A stretch of 64,000 bases of DNA from Streptomyces sp. Z26 (GTDB lineage: Bacteria; Actinomycetota; Actinomycetes; Streptomycetales; Streptomycetaceae). The translations under genes and the position numbers were made by a program. Under the pieces are notes generated by a model. That model saw nothing but the letters and a program-made list of their open reading frames with translations, was not told where the DNA came from and made no database searches. Of the stretch, positions 30,028 through 39,534 are shown piece after piece (the stretch's first letter is position 1; each line of letters opens with the position of its first letter). The DNA lies in assembly GCF_003665095.1 (NCBI RefSeq), contig NZ_RCHV01000002.1, positions 1,745,501-1,809,500 on the forward strand, given 5' to 3'.

Positions 30028-30657
30028 TCAGTCGAACTGCGGGTCCCGGTCGCGCGTCCGCTTCAGCTCGAAGAAGCCGGGCGTCCCCGCGACGAGCAGG
30101 GTGCCGTCCCAGAGGCGCGCGGCCTCCTCGCCCTTGGGCGCGGGCGTGACCACCGGGCCGAAGAAGGCGATCTGCTCGCCGTCCGGTCCGGGTACGGCGA
30201 TCACCGGGGTGCCGACCTCCTGGCCCACGAGGTCGATGCCCTCCTTGTGGGAGGCGCGCAGCTGGGTGTCGTACGCGTCGGTGTCGCCCGCCTCCAGCAG
30301 CTCCGCCGGGAGCCCGGCGTCCTCCAGCGCGGCGGCGATCAGCTCGGGGGAACGCTCCTCGCCCCGGTTGTGGATACGGGTGCCGAGCGCGGTGTAGAGG
30401 CGCGCGAGCGCCTCGTTGCCGTGCTTCTCCTGGGCCGCGATACAGACGCGTACGGGCGCCCACGCGGACTTCATCAGCTCGCGGTAGCGCTCGGGCATCT
30501 CGTCGAGCCGGTCCTCGTTGAGGACCGCGAGGCTCATCACGTGCCAGCGGACCTCGACGTCGCGCACCTTCTCCACCTCCAGCATCCAGCGGGAGGTCAT
30601 CCAGGCCCAGGGGCAGACGGGGTCGAACCAGAAGTCGGCGGGCGTCTTCTCGGACAT
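30028..30657 (-). CDS. DsbA-like mycothiol-linked protein (Rv2466c type)
   Basis: A protein of 209 aa matching the Rv2466c family of thioredoxin-fold, mycothiol-dependent reductases: FWFDPVCPWAWMTSRWMLEV at 10-29, HVMSLAVLNEDRLD, a cis-Pro region (GTPVIAV), and the terminal FFELKRTR...PQFD. Rv2466c has a CPWC centre; here Cys15 is kept but the second Cys is Ala18 (CPWA). A single-Cys enzyme could still use mycothiol as resolving thiol, which I infer. ATG 30657 is preceded by GAGGAC and GGAG. Divergent from the first pepN. Confidence 0.88.
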   Translation of the reverse strand: MSEKTPADFWFDPVCPWAWMTSRWMLEVEKVRDVEVRWHVMSLAVLNEDRLDEMPERYRELMKSAWAPVRVCIAAQEKHGNEALARLYTALGTRIHNRGEERSPELIAAALEDAGLPAELLEAGDTDAYDTQLRASHKEGIDLVGQEVGTPVIAVPGPDGEQIAFFGPVVTPAPKGEEAARLWDGTLLVAGTPGFFELKRTRDRDPQFD

Positions 30658-30836
30658 GTCCTCGCATCTCCTCACACATCGGAACGGCAGGCGGCGGGCA
30701 CCCCGACCGTACGGTCGGCGGTACCGCGCCCGCCTGAGGAACATGCGGGCGGACCGGACCATTCCCCGGTGTGCCCGCCACCACCGCCGTGCGATGCTGA
30801 CCCGATCCGTTCGCTATCCGAGACGAGGAGTCCGCT

Positions 30837-33440
30837 GTGCCCGGTGAGAATCTGACCCGCGACGAGGCCCGCCGCCGGGCGGAGCTGCTGTCCGTGGACG
30901 GGTACGACGTGGCGCTGGACCTGCGGTCCGCGTCGGCACCGGTGCCGGAGGGCGCGGAGCGCACCTTCCGCTCCACCACGACGATCCGGTTCCGCTGCGC
31001 CGAGCCGGGCGCGGCCACGTTCGTCGACCTGATCGCGCCGACGCTGCACTCGGTCCGGCTCAACGGGCGCGACCTCAACGCCGACCTCGTCTTCGACGGC
31101 TCCCGGATCGCGCTGGAGGGCCTGGCCGCGGAGAACGAGCTGACGGTCGACGCGCGCTGCGCGTTCAGCCGTACCGGCGAGGGCCTGCACCACTTCGTGG
31201 ACCCGGAGGACGGCAAGGTCTACCTCTACACGCAGTACGAGCCCGCCGACGCCCGCCGCGTCTTCGCCAACTTCGAACAGCCGGACCTCAAGGCCCCGTT
31301 CGACTTCACGGTGACCGCGCCCGCCGACTGGACGGTGCTCAGCAACGGCGCGCGGGAGGGCGAGCCCGCGCCCGCCGACGGGGGCGCCGCCGTGTGGCGC
31401 TTCGCCCGTACGAAGCCCATCTCCACGTACATCACGGCGGTCGTCGCGGGCCCGTACCACCACGTCACCGACCACTACCGGCGCACCTTCGACGACGGCA
31501 CCGTGCTGGACGTGCCGCTCGGCGCGCTCTGCCGCAAGGGGCTGGCGCGGCACTTCGACCCGGAGGACGTCTTCCGGGTGACCAAGCAGGGACTGGACTT
31601 CTTCCACGACCACTTCGACTACCCGTACCCGTTCGGGAAGTACGACCAGGCATTCGTGCCGGAGTACAACATCGGCGCGATGGAGAACCCGGGCTGCGTC
31701 ACCTTCCGCGAGGAGTTCGTCTTCCGCGGCCGGGTGACGGAGGCGTCGTACGAGGGCCGGGCGAACGTCATCCTGCACGAGATGGCGCACATGTGGTTCG
31801 GCGACCTGGTCACCATGGAGTGGTGGGACGACCTGTGGCTGAAGGAGTCGTTCGCGGACTACATGGGCGCGCTGTCGCTCGTGGAGGCGACGCGCTTCCA
31901 CGACGGCTGGATCACCTTCGCCAACCGCCGCAAGTCCTGGGCGTACCGCGCCGACCAGCTGCCGTCCACGCACCCGGTCACCGCGGACATCCACGACCTG
32001 GAGGACGCGAAGCTCAACTTCGACGGCATCACGTACGCCAAGGGCGCGTCCGTGCTGAAGCAGCTGGTGGCGTACGTCGGGCGGGACGCGTTCCTGGAGG
32101 GCGCCCGCCGCTACTTCAAGCGGCACGAGTGGGGCAACACCCGCCTCGGTGACCTGCTGTCCGTCCTGGAGGAGACCTCCGGGCGGGACATGGGCGAGTG
32201 GTCGAAGGCGTGGCTCCAGACCGCCGGCGTCAACTCCCTCACCCCGCAGGCGACGTACGACGCGGAGGGCCGCCTCACCGAGCTGGCCGTCGTGCAGGAG
32301 GCCGCCGACTCGCACCCGGTGCTGCGGCCGCACCGCATCGCGGTGGGCCTGTACCGGCGGGCGGCGGGCGGCGCCCTGGAGCGGTACGCGCGGGCCGAGG
32401 TGGACGTGACCGGCGCGCGTACGGCCGTGCCGGAGCTGGCCGGTGCCGAACGGCCGGAGCTGGTGCTGCTGAACGACGAGGACCTGACGTACTGCAAGGT
32501 CCGCTTCGACGAACGTTCGCTGGCGACGCTCCGCGAGCACCTCGGCGGGCTGACCGACCCGATGGCGCGCGCGCTGTGCTGGTCGGCGCTGTGGGGCATG
32601 ACCCGCGACGGGCTCATGCCCGCCCGGGACTTCCTCGCGCTGGTGCTGCGCTTCGCGGGCGACGAGACGGACATCGGCGTGCTCCAGATGCTGCACGCGT
32701 GGGCGCGTACGGCCGAGGTGCAGTACACGGCGCCCGACCGGCGCGAGGAGGCCGCCCGGGAGCTGGCCGAGGGCGCGCTGAGCGGGCTGCGGCAGGCCGC
32801 GCCGGGCAGCGGGCACCAGCTGGCGTGGGCGCGCTTCTTCGCGGCGGTCGCGCACGGCGAGCACGACCTCCAGCTGCTGAGCGGGCTGTTGGCCGGTACG
32901 GCGCGGGTGGACGGGCTGGAGATCGACCAGGAGCTGCGCTGGACGTTCCTGCACACGCTGACGGCGCACGGCGCGGCCGACGAGGCGGCGGTGGCCGGGG
33001 AGTTGCGCCGGGACGACACCGCGTCGGGGCGGCGGCACGAGGTGCGCAGCCTCGCGGCGCGCCCGTCGTCGGCGGTGAAGGCGGAGGCGTGGGACGCGGT
33101 CGTGGGCTCCGACCGGCTGTCCAACGCGCTGGTGGAGGCGACGATCTCGGGCTTCTCGCTGCCGGGGCAGCGGGAGCTGGTCGCGCCGTACGCGCCGCGC
33201 TACTTCGAGGTGCTGGAGGAGATCTGGCGGACACGGTCCATCGAGATCGCGATGGCCGTCGTACGGGGTCTGTTCCCCGCGCTCCAGGGCGACCGCGCCA
33301 CGTTGGACGCCACCGACCGGTGGCTGGACGGGCACCCGGACGCGGCCCCGGCGCTGCGGCGCCTCGTGCTGGAGGCGCGCGACGACCTGGCGCGGGCGCT
33401 GACGGCGCAGGAGTGCGACGCGCGGGCGGGCGCGCGCTGA
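30837..33440 (+). CDS. pepN: Aminopeptidase N, paralogue 1
   Basis: A protein of 867 aa of the M1 family. Exopeptidase motif GAMEN (IGAMENPG) and zinc site HEMAH...WLKESF are intact, in the block HEMAHMWFGDLVTMEWW. It removes N-terminal residues from peptides in the cytoplasm; no signal peptide is visible. GTG 30837 follows GAGGAG by 6 nt and gives PGENLTRDEA, which matches the paralogue at 36834. The helical C-terminal domain (from about 520) is complete. Confidence 0.94.
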   Translation: MPGENLTRDEARRRAELLSVDGYDVALDLRSASAPVPEGAERTFRSTTTIRFRCAEPGAATFVDLIAPTLHSVRLNGRDLNADLVFDGSRIALEGLAAENELTVDARCAFSRTGEGLHHFVDPEDGKVYLYTQYEPADARRVFANFEQPDLKAPFDFTVTAPADWTVLSNGAREGEPAPADGGAAVWRFARTKPISTYITAVVAGPYHHVTDHYRRTFDDGTVLDVPLGALCRKGLARHFDPEDVFRVTKQGLDFFHDHFDYPYPFGKYDQAFVPEYNIGAMENPGCVTFREEFVFRGRVTEASYEGRANVILHEMAHMWFGDLVTMEWWDDLWLKESFADYMGALSLVEATRFHDGWITFANRRKSWAYRADQLPSTHPVTADIHDLEDAKLNFDGITYAKGASVLKQLVAYVGRDAFLEGARRYFKRHEWGNTRLGDLLSVLEETSGRDMGEWSKAWLQTAGVNSLTPQATYDAEGRLTELAVVQEAADSHPVLRPHRIAVGLYRRAAGGALERYARAEVDVTGARTAVPELAGAERPELVLLNDEDLTYCKVRFDERSLATLREHLGGLTDPMARALCWSALWGMTRDGLMPARDFLALVLRFAGDETDIGVLQMLHAWARTAEVQYTAPDRREEAARELAEGALSGLRQAAPGSGHQLAWARFFAAVAHGEHDLQLLSGLLAGTARVDGLEIDQELRWTFLHTLTAHGAADEAAVAGELRRDDTASGRRHEVRSLAARPSSAVKAEAWDAVVGSDRLSNALVEATISGFSLPGQRELVAPYAPRYFEVLEEIWRTRSIEIAMAVVRGLFPALQGDRATLDATDRWLDGHPDAAPALRRLVLEARDDLARALTAQECDARAGAR

Positions 33441-33592
33441 GACCGCACCGGTGCCCGCTCCCCCGCGCCCCGGCGGGGCGGGCGCCGGATCGGCATTCGA
33501 ACTGCCGTACTTGAGGCCGCGGTTGTCCCTGTTTCGCGACGGCCCTGTAACAGGGGGTGGGACGAGCCGCCCGAATGGGCATCGACGGGGGC

Positions 33593-34690
33593 ATGACGTA
33601 CGACGCCCCGCTCTCCCCCCGGCCCCTGAGCCACCTCAACGACGCGTCACCGCGGGTGCTGGACAGCCGCGCCCTGCGCGAGCACGGCGTGACCGACGCC
33701 GAGGCCGGTGCCCGCTGCCGTCCGGGCGGGCCGTGGCAGATGCCGCTGCCCGGCGTGTACCTGCTCCACCCCGGCCCGCCGACCAGCACCGACCGGCTGC
33801 ACGCGTGCCTGCTGTACGCGGACCGGCCCGCGCGGCGGACCCCGGCGCGTACGGCCGCGTACGGGCGTACGACGGCGGCTCCGTCGGCGACCCTGGCGGC
33901 CGGGCGGGCGCGGCCGTCCACGCCGGTCCGACTCCCCGCGTCCGACGCGCAGTTCACCGGTTTCGCCGCGCTCGCCCTGCACGGCTTCACGTCCGTGCCG
34001 CCGCTGGCCACCCTCGCCCGGATCGACGTGCTGGTGCCCCGTACGCGGCGGCTGCGCTCCGTCGGTTTCGCCCGCGTCGTGCGCGCGCAGGCCGTGCCCG
34101 AGCCGGAGGAGATCACCGGGCTGCCGGTGGCGCCGGTGACGCGGGCGCTGGCGGACGCCGTACGGCAGACGGAGGACGCGGTGGCCGTACGCCGGATGCT
34201 GACCGAGGCCGTACGCGCGCGGCACTGCGAAGCGCGGGCGATCGTACGGGAGTTGGGCCGGGCGCGGCTGCTGGCGCGGCCGCAGGTCGTCGGCGCCGTC
34301 GACACACTGCTGGCGGAGGGGCGGGCCATCGCGGAGGAGCACCTCTACGACATGGTGTGCTTCCAGCGGCTCCCCGACCCCTGCTGGAACGTCGACCTGC
34401 GGCTGCCCGGCGGGCCGTGCCTGGGGAGCGTCGACGCGTACTGGCCGGAGCAGGCCGTGGCCGTCGAACTGGACACGCGGGCGCACCGGCACGGGCACGA
34501 GGAGGAGGCGCTGCGGGAGGAGCGCGCGCGGCGGCGGGAGGCGCTGGAACGCTTCGGGATCACCGTCGTGCACCTGGCCCCGGCGGCGCTGCGGGACTCG
34601 CCGCGGCAGCAGGCCGCGATCGTACGGACGGCCCTGATGGCCGCCGACGACCGCGAACCGGCGGCGCGGGTGGCGGTGACGCCCAGGTGA
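33593..34690 (+). CDS. AbiEi-like N-terminus with Vsr/DUF559-like C-terminus
   Basis: A protein of about 365 aa. The N-terminal part (LDSRALREHGVTDAEAGARCRPG...MPLPGVYLLH) resembles the AbiEi-type winged-helix domain; the middle (FTGFAALALHGF...IDVLVPRTRRLRS) is also found in such proteins. The C-terminus contains a PD-(D/E)xK-like core: VDAYWPEQAVAVELD, then H-x-H, an Arg/Glu-rich helix and LERFGITVVHL, as in DUF559/Vsr relatives. No separate toxin gene is next to it. I do not know its function. ATG 33593 has GGGGG just before it; ATG 33575 and GTG 33557 are alternatives. It is convergent with the metallophosphoesterase. Confidence 0.65.
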   Translation: MTYDAPLSPRPLSHLNDASPRVLDSRALREHGVTDAEAGARCRPGGPWQMPLPGVYLLHPGPPTSTDRLHACLLYADRPARRTPARTAAYGRTTAAPSATLAAGRARPSTPVRLPASDAQFTGFAALALHGFTSVPPLATLARIDVLVPRTRRLRSVGFARVVRAQAVPEPEEITGLPVAPVTRALADAVRQTEDAVAVRRMLTEAVRARHCEARAIVRELGRARLLARPQVVGAVDTLLAEGRAIAEEHLYDMVCFQRLPDPCWNVDLRLPGGPCLGSVDAYWPEQAVAVELDTRAHRHGHEEEALREERARRREALERFGITVVHLAPAALRDSPRQQAAIVRTALMAADDREPAARVAVTPR

Positions 34691-34706
34691 CCCCGGGGGT
34701 GCCGGG

Positions 34707-36467
34707 TCACACCCTCTTCTTCGGCTTCCGCAGCACCAGTTCGGTGTTCCGGTCGCCCTCCTCCCCCGCGAGTTCCGTACGGCGGCCGGGCGCGTTGAAG
34801 GACAACTCCCGGTAGAGGGAGGCGAGTCCGGCCTGCGAGAGGTCGGCGTGGTCGGTGCGGTGCGGGGCGGCGGACTCGATGAGGGTGGTGAAGAGGGACA
34901 GGGTGCCGTCGCCGTTGTCGGTCAGCTCGATGGTGCGGGCCAGCTGCGGGAAGTCGATGTGCGAGGCCGTGGAGACCTCCCAGAACGTGCCGTGCGGCGT
35001 GACGCTGTTGCGGTGGCCGTGGCCGTTGATCCAGGCCAGCACGTGCGGGTTGCGCCCGAGCAGGTCGGTCAGCTCGGCGCCCCCGTCGGGGGTGCTGTCC
35101 GAGGTGTGGTGGCTGAACACCAGCACCCAGTCGTCCCGGTGCCGCTTCAACTCCTGCTCCAGCCAACGGAGTTGGCCGGGGCCGACGCGGCCCTCGTAGT
35201 GGCCGCCGCGCCGGGTGGTGTCCAGGCTGATGCCGACGACGTCGTCCGATATCCGGAACGAGTAGTAGGCGCGCTCCTCCACGAGGTTCGCCTCGGTGTA
35301 ACCGTGGCCGACCGGGCCGGGCCCGGTGTACCTCGGGTCGAGGTGCGCGGCCAGGTACTCACGCGGCGTGAACGGCGCCCGCCCCGGGTCCGGCGTCACG
35401 GCCCGCAGCTCGGCGCGGTGCGTACGCAGCAGCTCCTTGTACTGCTCGCCCTTCGGGTCGCGTCCCTTGCGCACCTGCTTCCACAGGGCGGCGCCCTCGG
35501 CGCGCGGCAGGTCGTACAACTTCCGCCCGCCGACGGCGAATTCGGTGAGGAACGGGTCGGCCGAGGCGTAGCAGCCGCCGGGCAGCAGGTCGTGGTTGCC
35601 GACCGTGGAGTACCAGGGCAGGGCCAGCCCGGGGCTGCGCACCTCGCGGATCGCGGCCTCCAGGAAGCCGTCGAGGCGCGGGAAGCCGAGCTGCTTGTCA
35701 CCGTCGCGGAGCGCGGAGTCCGGCTGCCAGTACAGCTCCAGGCCGGAGTTCTGCACGCCCTCGTACGCGCGGGAGTCCCCGGTGTTCGGGGTGATCCGGC
35801 CGCCGCTCATCGCGGTGAGGAACCACTCCAGTTCGGCCGTGCAGTTGTTGTCGGTGTTGTCGCCGGTGGTCATCACGAACGACAGCGGGGCACCCGTCGC
35901 GGGGCCGCCCGGCAGGGAGTTGACCCGTTCGATGAGCGAGACGACACCCGCCACCGACAGGGCCTCCTGCGGGCGCCAGGCGCTGGCCGTCTCGGCCCGC
36001 AGGTACTCGTACCGCAGCGGGTGCTGCACGTCCACCATGTGCAGGTCGGTGAACTGCGCGAACGACGCGAGCGCCGTACGCGTGTCCGCGCGCCCCGCCG
36101 AGGGCGCCGCCAGCTCCGCGCGCACCACGCGGTCCCAGCCGGGGCCGTCGCCGAGCCGCCGGTAGCCGCCGCCCCCCTGCGGGGTGGCGACGGAGTGGAG
36201 GGTCGTGCCGGTGGCCGAGGGGTGCTCGGCCGCCGCGGCGGCGGCCATCCGCCGCGGGCCGGGTACGGCACGGGCGGCGGCGGGCGGCCCGGCGGTGGCG
36301 GAGCCGCCCGCGGGGCCGAGGACGACGCCGAGACCGGCGGTGGCGCCCGCGGCGCCAGCCATGGTGAGGAGCCGGCGGCGCTCCAGGAGGCCGCCGGGGG
36401 AACGGGGGGTGGGGGCGGCTGCGTGGGGGGCGGACGTGGGGGTCTGCGTACGGCTTCTGCCGGACAT
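34707..36467 (-). CDS. Tat-exported metallophosphoesterase (TIGR03767 type)
   Basis: A protein of 586 aa. A twin-arginine signal is at 30-50 (ERRRLLTMAGAAG). Calcineurin-like metal motifs follow in order: DLH (FTDLHMVD), GDNTDNN, GNHD (STVGNHDLLPG), SHH and GHGHRN. This gives a secreted or surface binuclear metal phosphoesterase; the substrate is unknown. ATG 36467 is chosen because it has GGGAGA upstream and places the signal near the N-terminus; the frame stays open to 36653. Terminal KPKKRV is basic. Confidence 0.86.
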   Translation of the reverse strand: MSGRSRTQTPTSAPHAAAPTPRSPGGLLERRRLLTMAGAAGATAGLGVVLGPAGGSATAGPPAAARAVPGPRRMAAAAAAEHPSATGTTLHSVATPQGGGGYRRLGDGPGWDRVVRAELAAPSAGRADTRTALASFAQFTDLHMVDVQHPLRYEYLRAETASAWRPQEALSVAGVVSLIERVNSLPGGPATGAPLSFVMTTGDNTDNNCTAELEWFLTAMSGGRITPNTGDSRAYEGVQNSGLELYWQPDSALRDGDKQLGFPRLDGFLEAAIREVRSPGLALPWYSTVGNHDLLPGGCYASADPFLTEFAVGGRKLYDLPRAEGAALWKQVRKGRDPKGEQYKELLRTHRAELRAVTPDPGRAPFTPREYLAAHLDPRYTGPGPVGHGYTEANLVEERAYYSFRISDDVVGISLDTTRRGGHYEGRVGPGQLRWLEQELKRHRDDWVLVFSHHTSDSTPDGGAELTDLLGRNPHVLAWINGHGHRNSVTPHGTFWEVSTASHIDFPQLARTIELTDNGDGTLSLFTTLIESAAPHRTDHADLSQAGLASLYRELSFNAPGRRTELAGEEGDRNTELVLRKPKKRV

Positions 36468-36833
36468 GCGCGGTCTCCCGAGTGCGAACGCGGCGTGTGC
36501 GGGCGGGCTGGTCCCCACCCACTCGGGATGTTTGGCAGCGCGGATGGCCTGCGCTTTAACGACGCGGGAACGGGTGGCGCCCATCTCCGTTCTTGGATCA
36601 CCGTTCTTCGCGTTCGCCATGCCCCGCACCCCGCCGCGTGTCCCGCCGCTCATGCGGAGTTCACCCGCGGCCGAGGGCGGCGCCGTACGCGGTGAGCGGG
36701 GCGTACCCGCGGCGTAGGGGTCCGGGGCGGGTGCGCGGCGGCTCCGCGCGCGGGGGAAATGTCACCGCGTCGGCCCGGGACCGCATGGAAGGATGACGCG
36801 AACGTCTTTGCAGAGGGAGAGGGAGATGACCAC
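36468..36833. other. Divergent promoter region, no supported gene
   Basis: 366 bp between the phosphoesterase and the second pepN. A direct repeat CCGTTCTT occurs at 36587-36594 and 36601-36608. No RNA gene or further CDS is supported, apart from a possible 8-codon ORF overlapping the pepN start. Confidence 0.4.
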
Positions 36834-39434
36834 GTGCCTGGGACGAATCTGACCCGCGCGGAAGCACAGGAGCGGGCGCGGCTGCTGACCGTGGACGCGT
36901 ACGAGATCGAGCTGGACCTGAGCGGCGCGCAGGAGGGGGGCACGTTCCGGTCGCGGACGACGGTGCGCTTCGACGCGGCCGAGGCGGGCGACACGTTCAT
37001 CGACCTGGTGGCGCCGACCGTCCACGAGGTGGTGCTGAACGGCGCGGCCCTGGACCCGGGGAAGGTCTTCGCTGACTCGCGGATCGCGCTCGACGGGCTG
37101 GCGGCGGGCGCCAACGAGCTGCGCGTCGTCGCGGACTGCGCGTACACCAACACCGGTGAGGGACTGCACCGGTTCGTCGACCCGGTGGACCAACAGGCGT
37201 ACCTCTACACGCAGTTCGAGGTGCCGGACGCCCGCCGTGTCTTCGCCAGCTTCGAACAGCCGGACCTCAAGGCGTCGTTCGCGTTCACCGTACGCGCCCC
37301 CGAGGGCTGGGTGGTGATCTCCAACTCGCCGACGCCCGAGCCCGAGGGCGACTCGGGCGCGGTCTGGCGCTTCGCTCCCACGCCGCGGATCTCCTCGTAC
37401 ATCACGGCGCTGATCGTCGGCCCGTACCACAGCGTGCACTCCAGCTGGGAGGGCGAGGACGGGCGGCTGGTGCCGCTGGGGCTCTACTGCCGTCCGTCGC
37501 TGGCCGAGTTCCTCGACGCGGAGGACATCTTCGCGGTCACGCGGCAGGGCTTCGACTGGTTCCAGGAGAAGTTCGACTACGCGTACCCCTTCGAGAAGTA
37601 CGACCAGCTGTTCGTGCCGGAGTTCAACGCCGGGGCGATGGAGAACGCGGGCGCGGTGACCATCCGCGACCAGTACGTCTTCCGGTCCAAGGTGACGGAC
37701 GCGGCGTACGAGGTGCGCGCCGAGACGATCCTGCACGAGCTGGCGCACATGTGGTTCGGCGACCTGGTCACCATGGAGTGGTGGAACGACCTGTGGCTGA
37801 ACGAGTCGTTCGCCACGTACACCTCCATCGCGTGCCTCGCGCACGCGGAGGGCAGCCGGTGGCCGCACTCCTGGACCACCTTCGCGAACCAGATGAAGAC
37901 CTGGGCGTACCGGCAGGACCAACTGCCGTCCACGCACCCGATCATGGCGGAGATCCGCGACCTGGACGACGTCCTGGTGAACTTCGACGGCATCACGTAC
38001 GCCAAGGGCGCGTCGGTGCTGAAGCAGCTCGTCGCGTACGTCGGCGTGGACGAGTTCTTCCGCGGCGTGCAGGCGTACTTCCGGCGGCACGAGTGGGGCA
38101 ACACCCGCCTGTCCGACCTGCTGGACGCGCTGGAGGAGACCTCCGGGCGGGACCTGCGGACCTGGTCGAAGGCGTGGCTGGAGACGGCCGGGATCAACGT
38201 CCTGCGCCCGGAGATCGAGACGGCCCCGGACGGCACGATCACCTCGTTCGCCGTACGCCAGGAGGCCCCCGCCCTCCCGCCGGGCGCCGCGGGCACCTCG
38301 ACGCTGCGGCCGCACCGCGTCGCCGTGGGCCTGTACGACCTGGTCGACGGACGGCTGGTGCGCACCGACCGGATCGAGCTGGACGTCGACGGGCCGCTCA
38401 CCGACGTACCGCAGGTGGCGGGCCGCCCCCGCCCGGCGGTCGTCCTGCTCAACGACGACGACCTGTCGTACGCCAAGGTCCGGCTGGACCCGGCGTCGCT
38501 GGAGGCCGTCACGCGGCACCTCGGTGACTTCACCGAGTCGCTGCCGCGCGCGCTGTGCTGGGCCTCCGCCTGGGACATGACGCGGGACGGCGAACTGGCC
38601 ACCCGCGACTACCTGGAGCTGGTGCTCGCCGGGATCGCCAAGGAGTCGGACATCGGCCTGGTGCAGTCGCTCCAGCGGCAGGTGAAGCTGGCCCTCGACC
38701 TGTACGCGGCGCCGGACTGGCGGCCGACCGGGCTGGCGCGCTGGTCGGAGTTCGCGCTGGAGCGGCTGCGTGCCGCCGAGCCGGGCAGCGACCACCAGCT
38801 GGCGTGGGCGCGGGCGCTGGCGGGCACGGCCCGTACGGACGAGCAACTGGGCCTGCTGGAGGGGCTGCTGGACGGCTCCCGGTCCGTGGACGGGCTGGCC
38901 GTCGACACCGACCTGCGCTGGTCGCTGCTGCTGCGGCTGACGGCGACGGGCCGCGCGGACGGCGCGCGCGTCGACGCGGAGCTGGCCCGGGACGCGACCT
39001 CGGCGGGCGAGCGGCACGCCGCGTCCGCGCGGGCGTCGCTGCCGACGGCGGAGGCGAAGGCCGAGGCGTGGGCGTCGGTGGTGGAGAGCGACAAGCTGCC
39101 GAACGCGCTCCAGGAGGCGGTCATCGGCGGCTTCGTGCAGACGGAGCAGACGGAGCTGCTGGCGCCGTACACCGAGCGGTACTTCGCCGCGCTGAAGGAC
39201 GTCTGGGAGACCCGCAGCCACGAGATGGCGCAGCAGGTGGCCGTGGGGCTGTACCCGGCGGCCCAGGTCGAGCAGGCCACGCTGGACGCGACCGACGCCT
39301 GGCTGGCGTCGGCGGAGCCGGGCGCCGCGCTGCGGCGGCTGGTGACGGAGTCGCGCGCGGGCGTGGAGCGCGCGCTGCGGGCACGGGCGGCGGACGCCGC
39401 CGCGGGTGGCGCGGCCGGGGGCGGCGCGAGCTGA
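36834..39434 (+). CDS. pepN: Aminopeptidase N, paralogue 2
   Basis: A protein of 866 aa of the M1 family, with GAMEN (AGAMENAG) and HELAH...WLNESF intact. It aligns closely with paralogue 1 over the whole length, including VPGTNLTRAEA at the start, which supports GTG 36834. GGGAG stands eight bases upstream. An out-of-frame ATG at 36826 opens an 8-codon ORF that overlaps this start and ends at 36852. The C-terminus is Ala/Gly-rich. The second enzyme may differ in specificity: near the zinc helix it has NESFATYTSIACLA where paralogue 1 has KESFADYMGALSLV. Confidence 0.95.
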   Translation: MPGTNLTRAEAQERARLLTVDAYEIELDLSGAQEGGTFRSRTTVRFDAAEAGDTFIDLVAPTVHEVVLNGAALDPGKVFADSRIALDGLAAGANELRVVADCAYTNTGEGLHRFVDPVDQQAYLYTQFEVPDARRVFASFEQPDLKASFAFTVRAPEGWVVISNSPTPEPEGDSGAVWRFAPTPRISSYITALIVGPYHSVHSSWEGEDGRLVPLGLYCRPSLAEFLDAEDIFAVTRQGFDWFQEKFDYAYPFEKYDQLFVPEFNAGAMENAGAVTIRDQYVFRSKVTDAAYEVRAETILHELAHMWFGDLVTMEWWNDLWLNESFATYTSIACLAHAEGSRWPHSWTTFANQMKTWAYRQDQLPSTHPIMAEIRDLDDVLVNFDGITYAKGASVLKQLVAYVGVDEFFRGVQAYFRRHEWGNTRLSDLLDALEETSGRDLRTWSKAWLETAGINVLRPEIETAPDGTITSFAVRQEAPALPPGAAGTSTLRPHRVAVGLYDLVDGRLVRTDRIELDVDGPLTDVPQVAGRPRPAVVLLNDDDLSYAKVRLDPASLEAVTRHLGDFTESLPRALCWASAWDMTRDGELATRDYLELVLAGIAKESDIGLVQSLQRQVKLALDLYAAPDWRPTGLARWSEFALERLRAAEPGSDHQLAWARALAGTARTDEQLGLLEGLLDGSRSVDGLAVDTDLRWSLLLRLTATGRADGARVDAELARDATSAGERHAASARASLPTAEAKAEAWASVVESDKLPNALQEAVIGGFVQTEQTELLAPYTERYFAALKDVWETRSHEMAQQVAVGLYPAAQVEQATLDATDAWLASAEPGAALRRLVTESRAGVERALRARAADAAAGGAAGGGAS

Positions 39435-39443
39435 CACGGCGGA

Positions 39444-39481
39444 GCGGGCGCGCGGCCGGTGGGTACCGGCCTCGCGCCCGC
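39444..39481. terminator. Hairpin between pepN paralogue 2 and small membrane protein
   Basis: Arms of 17 nt (39444-39460 and 39465-39481) pair with one mismatch around a 4-nt loop. It lies between convergent genes. Confidence 0.75.
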
Positions 39482-39534
39482 AGGGGCCGAGGTGGTGTCC
39501 GTACGGGCGGTCGCCGGAGCGGGCGCCCGCGGCG

